A stretch of 21,179 nt of DNA from an uncultured Anaerotruncus sp. (GTDB lineage: Bacteria; Bacillota; Clostridia; Oscillospirales; Ruminococcaceae): positions 1 to 21,179 of the forward strand of contig NZ_CABUCJ010000036.1 of the NCBI RefSeq assembly GCF_902490045.1, in the 5' to 3' direction. The notes below the pieces were generated by a model. The model did not search any database and was not told the DNA's origin. It saw only the letters and a program-made list of their open reading frames with translations. Shown in pieces: positions 7,588-13,541 of the stretch. Position 1 is the stretch's first letter; the number at the start of each line of letters is the position of its first letter. The position numbers were made by a program, and so were the translations under genes.

Positions 7588-7617
7588 TTGCGCCGAAAGG
7601 CCCTTTTGCGGTAAAAT
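7588..7617 (+). promoter_or_regulatory. Promoter for the GNAT acetyltransferase gene
   Basis: TTGCGC (7588-7593), an 18-base spacer and TAAAAT (7612-7617) form a plausible vegetative promoter about 30 bases before the start codon at 7648. Confidence 0.5.
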
Positions 7618-7647
7618 ACAACTGGCAGCGAAAGAGGAGGCGGTAGG

Positions 7648-8124
7648 ATGGTGCGGCCCGCAAAACCGGACGAGCTCGGCAGGATTCAGGAAATCTACGC
7701 GGCGGCCCGGCGGTATATGGCGGAAAACGGCAACCCGGCGCAGTGGGGAAACGGCTACCCGCAGCGGGAGCTGCTCGAGGAGGATCTCAGGAGCGGACAG
7801 CTCTATGTCGTCACGGAAAACGGGGAGGTCCACGGCGTATTCGTGCTGACGCTGGGGGAGGAGCCGACCTACGCGGAGATGGAAAACGGCGCGTGGGAGC
7901 ATGACGGGCCCTATGGGACGATCCATCGGGTCGCCAGCGACGGAAGGGGCGTCTTTGCCCAGTGCGTGGAATTTTGCAGGGGACGGATGGAGCGCCTGCG
8001 CATCGACACACATGAAAAGAACGGCACGATGCGCCATCTGATCGAAAAGCACGGCTTTGCGCGGCGCGGGATCATTTATGTGGAGGACGGCAGCCCGCGG
8101 ATCGCGTATGAGTACGGCGAGTAG
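7648..8124 (+). CDS. GNAT family N-acetyltransferase
   Basis: A 158-residue single-domain GNAT protein, a usual length. The N-terminal part (VRPAKPDELGRIQEIYAAARRYM) is the acceptor-side helix region. The middle strand carries LYVVTENGEVHGVFVL. IHRVASDGRGVF corresponds to the acetyl-CoA pyrophosphate-binding loop, and RIDTHEKNGTMRHLIEKHGF is the typical last helix-strand segment with the asparagine and phenylalanine seen across the family. GAGGAGG lies about 7 bases before ATG 7648. It has its own promoter and no functional link to its neighbours is evident. The acceptor (amine, peptide or antibiotic) cannot be told from sequence. Confidence 0.87.
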   Translation: MVRPAKPDELGRIQEIYAAARRYMAENGNPAQWGNGYPQRELLEEDLRSGQLYVVTENGEVHGVFVLTLGEEPTYAEMENGAWEHDGPYGTIHRVASDGRGVFAQCVEFCRGRMERLRIDTHEKNGTMRHLIEKHGFARRGIIYVEDGSPRIAYEYGE

Positions 8125-8154
8125 CGGCGGGACGGAACGGTTAAATTTGGCGTG

Positions 8155-8183
8155 TTGACTTTTGGCCCGGCGTGGGGTAAAAT
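8155..8183 (+). promoter_or_regulatory. Strong promoter for the radical-SAM/DUF4130 repair pair
   Basis: TTGACT (8155-8160), a spacer of exactly 17 bases and TAAAAT (8178-8183) give a near-consensus promoter, with the transcription start expected near 8190. The palindrome at 8191-8202 lies directly on it. Confidence 0.75.
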
Positions 8184-8190
8184 AGGTGTA

Positions 8191-8202
8191 GAACATATGT
8201 TC
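8191..8202. promoter_or_regulatory. Perfect LexA-type (SOS) operator, GAACATATGTTC
   Basis: The 12-base sequence is a perfect palindrome and fits the Firmicutes LexA/DinR core GAAC-N4-GTTC. It covers the expected transcription start, where bound LexA would block initiation. The next gene is a predicted DNA-repair protein, which supports an SOS assignment. Confidence 0.7.
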
Positions 8203-8219
8203 TTCGGAGGATTACCCAC

Positions 8220-9530
8220 ATGGACCTGATGGAAAAACTGGAAATTCTTTCGGACGCCGCCAAGTATGACGCGGCCTGCACCTCGTCGGGCGTCGACCGC
8301 AGGGGAGAGAAGGGCGGCATCGGGAGCTGCGTCAGCGCGGGCATCTGCCACAGCTTCGCCTCCGACGGCCGGTGCATCTCGCTCTTAAAGGTGCTGATGA
8401 CCAACTCCTGCGTCTACGACTGCAAATACTGCGTCAACCGCCGCTCGAACGACGTGCGCCGCACGGCGTTCACCCCGCGCGAGCTGGCCGAACTGACGAT
8501 CCAGTTCTACCGCCGCAACTATATCGAGGGGCTCTTCCTCTCGTCGGGCATCCTCAAAAATCCCGATTACACCTGTGAGCGGATGATCCAGGCGCTGGAA
8601 ATCCTGCGGAACGAATACCGCTTCGGCGGCTATATCCACGCCAAGGCGATTCCCGGGGCGGACGACCGGCTGATCGCGCGGCTCGGCCTGCTGGCCGACC
8701 GCATGAGCGTCAACATCGAGCTGCCGAGCCAGCAGAGCCTCGTAAAGCTCGCGCCCGACAAGTCGAAGACGGATATCCTGCGGCCGATGGGGCTCATCCG
8801 GACGGGCATCGCGGAGAACGCCTCCGACCTTGTGCGCTGCCGGCACGCGCCCAAATTCGCGCCCGCGGGCCAGAGCACCCAGATGATCATCGGCGCGACG
8901 CCCGACAGCGACTTCCAGATCCTGCGGCTGACGCAGGGCCTCTACAAAAAATTCGGGCTCAAGCGGGTGTTCTTCTCGGCGTACATGCCGGTGCAGGAGG
9001 ACGCGCTGCTGCCCGCCCTCGACACCCGGCCGCCGCTCCTGCGGGAGCACCGGCTCTACCAGGCCGACTGGCTGCTGCGCTTCTACGGCTTCGACGCGTC
9101 CGAGCTGCTCGACGAGGGGCACCAGAGCTTCAACCCGCTTGTCGACCCCAAATGCAACTGGGCGATCAACCACATGGACCAGTTCCCGGTCGAGGTGAAC
9201 CGCGCCCCCTATGAGATGCTGCTGCGGGTTCCGGGCATCGGCGTCAAGAGCGCCAAGCGGATTTTGGCGGCGCGAAGGTCGTGCGCGCTCACCTTCGAGG
9301 GGCTCAGGCGCATCGGCGTGGTGCTGAAAAGGGCGCAGTATTTCCTGCTCTGCTCGGGGAAGATGGCGGAGGGGCTCGTCGTCACCCCCGACGCGGTGCT
9401 TCGCGCGCTCATCTCCGAGCGGGACTACGAGCGGGCGCGGCTGCCGGAGGAGGCGCCCGAGCAGCTTTCGCTCTTCGACCGCAATCCAACCAGGGAGGAC
9501 GTGGTGCAGTGCCTGACCGGACAGATTTAG
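8220..9530 (+). CDS. Putative DNA modification/repair radical SAM protein (TIGR03916 type)
   Basis: A 436-residue protein. The ATG at 8220 follows GGAGG by 9 bases. A cysteine cluster C64-x3-C68-x2-C71 (SCVYDCKYCVNR) should hold a 4Fe-4S cluster and SAM. The barrel follows (GLFLSSGILKNPDYT, HAKAIPGADDRLI, MSVNIELPS). A helix-hairpin-helix DNA-binding motif lies at about 337-348 (VPGIGVKSAKRI). This combination defines the family long noted beside a partner protein related to uracil-DNA glycosylases, although the reaction is not established. The partner starts inside its last codons. A strong promoter with a LexA-type box precedes it, so induction by DNA damage is likely (inference). Confidence 0.9.
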   Translation: MDLMEKLEILSDAAKYDAACTSSGVDRRGEKGGIGSCVSAGICHSFASDGRCISLLKVLMTNSCVYDCKYCVNRRSNDVRRTAFTPRELAELTIQFYRRNYIEGLFLSSGILKNPDYTCERMIQALEILRNEYRFGGYIHAKAIPGADDRLIARLGLLADRMSVNIELPSQQSLVKLAPDKSKTDILRPMGLIRTGIAENASDLVRCRHAPKFAPAGQSTQMIIGATPDSDFQILRLTQGLYKKFGLKRVFFSAYMPVQEDALLPALDTRPPLLREHRLYQADWLLRFYGFDASELLDEGHQSFNPLVDPKCNWAINHMDQFPVEVNRAPYEMLLRVPGIGVKSAKRILAARRSCALTFEGLRRIGVVLKRAQYFLLCSGKMAEGLVVTPDAVLRALISERDYERARLPEEAPEQLSLFDRNPTREDVVQCLTGQI

Positions 9531-10318
9531 TCTACCTCTGCGAGGAGAGCCTGGAGGGGGCGCTCTGCTGCGTCTACGAGAGCTATACCCGCCGTGAAAC
9601 GCCCTTCGACATCCTGCCCGAGGGCACGCCCACCCTCTATCCCTCGCGCGCGGTCCTCTCCGACGAGGCCCACGCCGCGCGGGTGTGGCGCTCGCTTTTG
9701 AAGCTGGACGGGGAGGCGGCCGCGTGGGTGCGCGATGGCTGGTGCTCCTGCATGGAGGGGCGGGAATACCGCGCCTACCGGTTTATCCGCGCCCTCTACG
9801 CCCACGGGCCGCGCGTCATGGACAACCTCGCGGACCCGGACGTGGGGGCGTTTTTCAAGCTCGTGCGGTTCCAGCGAAACGAGGCGCACCTGATGAAGGA
9901 GTTCCTGCGCTTTGCCGACTATGGAGGCGCGCTCGTCTCGGTCATCGAACCGAAGGCGCTCATCCTAGAGAGCCTCGCGCCCCACTTTACCGACCGCTTT
10001 CCCGAGGAGCAGTTCATGATCTTCGACAAGACGCACGGCTTCGCGCTCTTCTACCGCCCCTACGAGTGGGTGGTGCGCCCGGTCGGTGAGCTGACGCTGC
10101 CCGCCGCGGACGCGGAGGAACGGAAGTTCCGCGCCCTCTGGCGGCGGTATTACGACCGCATCGGCATCGAGGGGCGCTATAACCCCAAATGCCGGATGAC
10201 CCACATGTACAAGCGGTTCTGGAAGAACATGCTTGAGATGGACCGCGAGACGGGGATCCTGCGCGCCGACGAACGCGTTCCGCTGGACGGTCCGTCCGGG
10301 CCGCTGCGGCTCGAATAG
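9509..10318 (+). CDS. TIGR03915/DUF4130 family DNA metabolism protein, partner of the radical SAM protein
   Basis: I start this 269-residue protein at GTG 9509, because AGGGAGGA (9492-9499) sits 9 bases upstream and the protein then begins VPDRTDLVYLCEESLEGALCCVYESY, the normal family N-terminus. It overlaps the radical-SAM gene by 22 bases. Conserved stretches include VYESYTRRETP, VRFQRNEAHLMKEFLRFADYGGALVSVIEPK, HFTDRFPEEQFMIFDKTHGFALFY and YNPKCRMTHMYKRFWKNM. Some members carry a C-terminal uracil-DNA glycosylase domain; this one does not. It is thought to act with the radical-SAM partner on DNA, with chemistry unknown. A terminator follows at once. Confidence 0.88.
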   Translation: MPDRTDLVYLCEESLEGALCCVYESYTRRETPFDILPEGTPTLYPSRAVLSDEAHAARVWRSLLKLDGEAAAWVRDGWCSCMEGREYRAYRFIRALYAHGPRVMDNLADPDVGAFFKLVRFQRNEAHLMKEFLRFADYGGALVSVIEPKALILESLAPHFTDRFPEEQFMIFDKTHGFALFYRPYEWVVRPVGELTLPAADAEERKFRALWRRYYDRIGIEGRYNPKCRMTHMYKRFWKNMLEMDRETGILRADERVPLDGPSGPLRLE

Positions 10319-10325
10319 GAAAAGG

Positions 10326-10360
10326 AAGAGGCCCCGCCGGGATTCCCGGCGGGGCCTCTT
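10326..10360. terminator. Bidirectional terminator between DUF4130 and PstS-like genes
   Basis: Arms 10326-10340 and 10346-10360 are perfect 15-base complements around a GATTC loop, followed by T residues on both strands. It lies between the convergent stop codons at 10318 and 10363. Confidence 0.9.
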
Positions 10361-10362
10361 TT

Positions 10363-11544
10363 CTATGGCCGGATCCCGGCGTAGCCGGTCCGTTCGATCA
10401 GCTCCTGTCCCTCGGGGGAGAGAATCCATTCGAGCAGCGCGTCGGTCTGCCCGGCGCTTTGGGTGGTGACGGCGTAGAACTCGCTCGTCAGAGGGTAGCG
10501 GCCCGCCCGGATGTTCTCCACCGTGGGCGCGACCCCGTCCACCGCCAGCAGCTTGATGCCCTTGTTGCCGACCAGCTGGTCGGCATAGTAGCGGAAGGAA
10601 AAGCCGATCGCGTTTTTGTGGTTGCGGTAGTCGGAGGCGCGCTCGATGATCCCGACCATCATGCTCACGATCTGCTCGGTGGGCGGGGACATCAGCGGCA
10701 TGTCCCCCATGAAGCGGATAAGCGCGCTCTGGCTGCCGCTGCCCTCGTTGCGCTGGAAGGCGAGAATGGATTCGTCGTGTCCGCCGACCTCCTTCCAGTT
10801 GGTGATCTCGCCGGAATAGATTTTCCGGATCTGTTCCGAGGTGAGATTGTCGACCGGGTTTTTGCGGTTGACGAAAAAGACGAATCCCTCCCGGCCGATG
10901 GGGGTGAACTGAAGATCGCGCCCCGCCGCGCGGGCCTCTTCGATCTGTTCCTCCGATGGGTACGCGCCGAACATCACGTCGATCTCCCCTTGGGCGAGCC
11001 GGGCGTAGCCGCCGATCGTGTTGTGATAGCAAAAGGGGCCCCCGTCCCCGTTGATCGGCGGGATGTCGGACGGGTAGACGGCGTTTACGAAAGCGGAATA
11101 GACGGGGAAGAGGGCGGTCGCGCCGTCCACCACTGGAAGCGGGTCGGAGAGCCGCAGGCTTGCCGGGCCGTCCAGCCGCGCGATTTTGGAATCGGGCTCA
11201 AAGGGCAGGTAGTCGGCCGTGTCAAAGGGCGCGCCGTCTTCGACCGTCAGGTGCCGGTCGTAGGCGTCCAGACCGATTTTGACGCCCAGGCTGCCGGCGG
11301 CCAGAACGCAGACGACAGCCAGGAGCACCGCCGTCCGCCGGCGGGCCTTTCCCGGCCGCAGCAGGATCAGGATGACGCCCAAAATGGCGAGGGCCAGCGG
11401 CAGCAGGGCGAAGAGGATGGGGAAGCCGGCAACGAGAGCCAGTATGAAAACAAAATATATGGCGGCCGGCGTGGCAAGGATCACCAGCAGGACGGCGGCA
11501 CCACGTGGGATGATGGGAGATTTACCGTTCGAATCGTTCATCAT
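10363..11544 (-). CDS. Membrane-anchored PstS-like substrate-binding protein
   Basis: A 393-residue protein. The start is ATG 11544 or the adjacent ATG 11541, after GGAGG (11554-11550); longer in-frame upstream starts lack a ribosome site. Residues 1-15 are polar. Three hydrophobic segments follow at about 16-36, 37-58 and 67-85, separated by a basic RPGKARRRT loop. The rest is a PBP-like domain with phosphate-binding-protein features (FPVYSAFVNAVYP, IDVMFGAYPSEEQ, REGFVFFVNRKNPV, IRKIYSGEITNWKEVGG, FQRNEGSGSQSAL). True PstS is usually a lipoprotein encoded beside pstCAB; here there is no lipobox and no transporter gene nearby. It may sense phosphate or another anion, or serve a distant transporter (inference). 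It has its own promoter. Confidence 0.82.
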   Translation of the reverse strand: MMNDSNGKSPIIPRGAAVLLVILATPAAIYFVFILALVAGFPILFALLPLALAILGVILILLRPGKARRRTAVLLAVVCVLAAGSLGVKIGLDAYDRHLTVEDGAPFDTADYLPFEPDSKIARLDGPASLRLSDPLPVVDGATALFPVYSAFVNAVYPSDIPPINGDGGPFCYHNTIGGYARLAQGEIDVMFGAYPSEEQIEEARAAGRDLQFTPIGREGFVFFVNRKNPVDNLTSEQIRKIYSGEITNWKEVGGHDESILAFQRNEGSGSQSALIRFMGDMPLMSPPTEQIVSMMVGIIERASDYRNHKNAIGFSFRYYADQLVGNKGIKLLAVDGVAPTVENIRAGRYPLTSEFYAVTTQSAGQTDALLEWILSPEGQELIERTGYAGIRP

Positions 11545-11572
11545 ACAGACCTCCGGAGCCGTTTTCTTTTTC

Positions 11573-11601
11573 ATACTACCAGAAAAACGGCCGGCCGGCA
11601 A
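11573..11601 (-). promoter_or_regulatory. Promoter for the PstS-like gene
   Basis: On the minus strand TTGCCG (11601-11596), a 17-base spacer and TAGTAT (11578-11573) lie about 29 bases before the start codon. Confidence 0.55.
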
Positions 11602-11710
11602 GCGGGAAGGCCGGGTGAAAAATGAGGAACGCTCACACACCGATGGGAATAGGCTAATAGGGGGCAATCCACAAAGCCCCCGAAATTCAGATAGATTTGG
11701 AGAAGAAACC

Positions 11711-11950
11711 ATGAACCAAGATATGATCCCTTTAAACCGCGTGCCGGAAGGGCGCGTCGCACGGGTCATCGACCTGTTTACCACCGGGAACATGCGGCGG
11801 AGGTTGCAGGACATCGGGCTGATTGAGGGAACCGACGTCGAGTGCCTGCAAAAGAGCCCGGCCGGGGACCCGGTCGCCTATTACATTCGCGGAGCGGTTA
11901 TCGCGCTGCGCTCGGAGGATTCCCAAAACATACTGGTGCGCTGCAATTAA
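11711..11950 (+). CDS. feoA: Ferrous iron transport protein A (FeoA)
   Basis: A 79-residue protein with the SH3-like FeoA fold. The pattern PEGRVARVIDLFTTGNMRRRLQDIGLIEGTDVECLQKSPAGDP, then YYIRGAVIALRSEDSQNILV, matches the family end to end. FeoA acts in the cytoplasm as an accessory to the FeoB GTPase permease for Fe(II). The ATG at 11711 follows GGAGAAG by about 8 bases. feoB starts 26 bases downstream. No clear promoter was found upstream; AATAGGCTAATAG (11649-11661) faintly recalls a DtxR-type metal box, and a 6-base hairpin (11660-11665 with 11676-11681) follows it. Because feoB is interrupted, FeoA here may no longer have a working partner from this locus. Confidence 0.92.
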   Translation: MNQDMIPLNRVPEGRVARVIDLFTTGNMRRRLQDIGLIEGTDVECLQKSPAGDPVAYYIRGAVIALRSEDSQNILVRCN

Positions 11951-11976
11951 AAACGACGACATAGGGGGAGATTTCA

Positions 11977-13437
11977 GTGGGCTTAACATCCGGTTCCACG
12001 GGAAAACGTGCGGTCGACAGCGGCTTTGTCATTGAAAGGAACGCGGGCGAACGGGTCATCGCGCTGGCGGGCAATCCGAATGTAGGCAAAAGCACGGTTT
12101 TTAATGAGCTGACCGGGCTCAACCAGCATACCGGCAACTGGCCGGGCAAAACGGTCACGAACGCACAGGGGCGCTATACCCACAAGGGCCGCGAGTACGT
12201 CATGGTGGACATCCCGGGTACTTATTCGCTGATGGCGCATTCGGTGGAGGAGGAGGTCGCGCGGGACTTCATCTGCTTCGGAGACCCCGACGCGGTGGTG
12301 GTCGTGTGCGACGCGACCTGCCTCGAACGCAACATGAACCTTGTCCTCCAGACGCTGGAGATCACCGACCGCGTCGTCGTCTGCGTGAACCTGATGGACG
12401 AGGCGCGGAAAAAACACATCGAGATCAACTTCGCGAAGCTCTCGGAGAACCTCGGCGTACCGGTCGTGGGCACCAGCGCGCGCAGCCGGGAAGGGCTCGA
12501 CGAGCTGATGGACGCTGTGGGGCGGGTGGTGGAGAGCGACCGCTGCGAGCCGGTTCGGCTGCGGTATCCGCAGGCGGTGGAGGACGCGCTCGCGCTGCTG
12601 GCACCCGCCGTGGAACCGCTCTGCACGGGCGGAATTCCCGCCCGCTGGATTTCCCTCAAGCTGCTTGCGGACGATACCCAGCTGATCGACGCGCTGGGAA
12701 GCTGCAAGAAATGCAGCCTTCTCGCCAACGACGGCGTCGCGTCCGCGCTGCAGCGGGCGCGCGCCTTACTGGCGGGACAGGAGATTTCCGTCGAAAAGCT
12801 GCGGGACATCATCGTTTCCTCCATCGTCCTGCACGCCGAGGAAACCTGTTCGGACGTCGTGACTTTCCGCAAGGAGGGCTACAACGACCGGGACCGCCGC
12901 CTCGACCGCATCCTTACCAGCCGCGCCACTGGCATCCCGTTGATGCTCCTGATGCTCGCCGTCGTCTTCTGGCTGACAATCACCGGTGCAAACTATCCCT
13001 CGCAGCTGCTGGCGGACGCCCTCTTCTGGGTGCAGGACCGCCTGACGGAATTTTTCGTCTGGCTTGGTGCGCCCGTCTGGGTAAACAGCCTGCTGGTCGA
13101 AGGGGTCTACAGGGTACTTGCATGGGTCGTTTCCGTCATGCTGCCCCCGATGGCGATCTTTTTCCCGCTTTTTACCCTCCTGGAGGACTCCGGCTACCTG
13201 CCACGCATCGCCTTCAACCTCGACCGCGGCTTCAAACGCTGCCACGCGTGCGGCAAGCAGGCGCTGACCATGTGCATGGCGGGGGAAGCGTATGCGGGGA
13301 ACGCCCGTATGTGGGACAGGGCGCGCTGCTTTTCGCCGGCAAGCGGACAGGCGGCCGCAGCATACACATGTTGCAGGGGGTGTATGCCATGGAGGAAAAG
13401 GAAGCGAAAGCGGGACGGAGAACGGTCTATACAGTAG
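11977..13437 (+). CDS. feoB: Ferrous iron transporter FeoB, 5' half only, truncated by an integrative element
   Basis: FeoB is the GTPase-coupled Fe(II) permease. GTG 11977 follows AGGGGGAG by 6 bases. The G domain shows G1 GNPNVGKST (32-40), the switch region GNWPGKT, G3 DIPG (78-81) and G4 NLMD (about 138). A cytoplasmic helical domain and the first membrane helices follow (GIPLMLLMLAVVFWLTITGA; LPPMAIFFPLFTLLEDSGYLPRIAF). At residue 434 the conserved run ACGKQALTMCM should continue GFGCNAAGV, but reads AGEAYAGNARMW and then 45 unrelated residues to a stop at 13437. Full-length relatives have several hundred more residues, including the gate motifs. The loss coincides with a recombinase gene, so insertion rather than a point frameshift is the cause. 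Iron transport by this product is unlikely. Confidence 0.93.
   Translation: MGLTSGSTGKRAVDSGFVIERNAGERVIALAGNPNVGKSTVFNELTGLNQHTGNWPGKTVTNAQGRYTHKGREYVMVDIPGTYSLMAHSVEEEVARDFICFGDPDAVVVVCDATCLERNMNLVLQTLEITDRVVVCVNLMDEARKKHIEINFAKLSENLGVPVVGTSARSREGLDELMDAVGRVVESDRCEPVRLRYPQAVEDALALLAPAVEPLCTGGIPARWISLKLLADDTQLIDALGSCKKCSLLANDGVASALQRARALLAGQEISVEKLRDIIVSSIVLHAEETCSDVVTFRKEGYNDRDRRLDRILTSRATGIPLMLLMLAVVFWLTITGANYPSQLLADALFWVQDRLTEFFVWLGAPVWVNSLLVEGVYRVLAWVVSVMLPPMAIFFPLFTLLEDSGYLPRIAFNLDRGFKRCHACGKQALTMCMAGEAYAGNARMWDRARCFSPASGQAAAAYTCCRGCMPWRKRKRKRDGERSIQ
13289..13315 (+). repeat. Direct repeat CGTATG(C/T)GGG near the element's left end
   Basis: CGTATGCGGG (13289-13298) and CGTATGTGGG (13306-13315) lie 17 bases apart, beginning 11 bases inside the presumed junction. 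Their place suits recombinase-binding sites within attL, but no binding motif for this recombinase is known to me. Confidence 0.4.
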
Positions 13438-13541
13438 AGCTTCGCGGTACGCCGGAGGGACCTCCGTTGCGGGAGCTGCTTCGGGAACTGCTGGTGCGGG
13501 AGCTTCGGGAAAATCCGCCCCACAGCGGCGGCACGGAATGA
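13389..13541 (+). CDS. Small TnpW-like protein upstream of the recombinase
   Basis: A 50-residue ORF whose ATG (13389) follows AGGGGGTG by about 8 bases. Its TGA overlaps the recombinase ATG in an ATGA arrangement, which is good evidence for translation. After a charged start (MEEKEAKAGRR) it has a strand (TVYTVELRG) and an amphipathic helix (LRELLRELLVREL). This resembles small transposon TnpW proteins, which have an R-x-T-x-Y/F-x-V strand followed by a helix; the match is by pattern only. TnpW-type genes often accompany TnpX-like recombinases, but their role is unknown. It is in a different frame from feoB and lies after the junction, so it belongs to the element. Confidence 0.6.
   Translation: MEEKEAKAGRRTVYTVELRGTPEGPPLRELLRELLVRELRENPPHSGGTE

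Noticed and set aside
10459..11625. Plus-strand 388-codon open frame opposite the PstS-like gene
   Set aside because: It is the antisense shadow of a gene with clear binding-protein motifs, its own promoter and a terminator.
11640..11710. Fur or DtxR operator before feoA
   Set aside because: Only a faint TAGGCTAA-like match is present and no clear palindrome or promoter; too weak to list as a site.
13279..13437. Simple frameshift in feoB
   Set aside because: None of the three forward frames after 13278 resumes the FeoB sequence, so a one- or two-base error cannot explain the loss.
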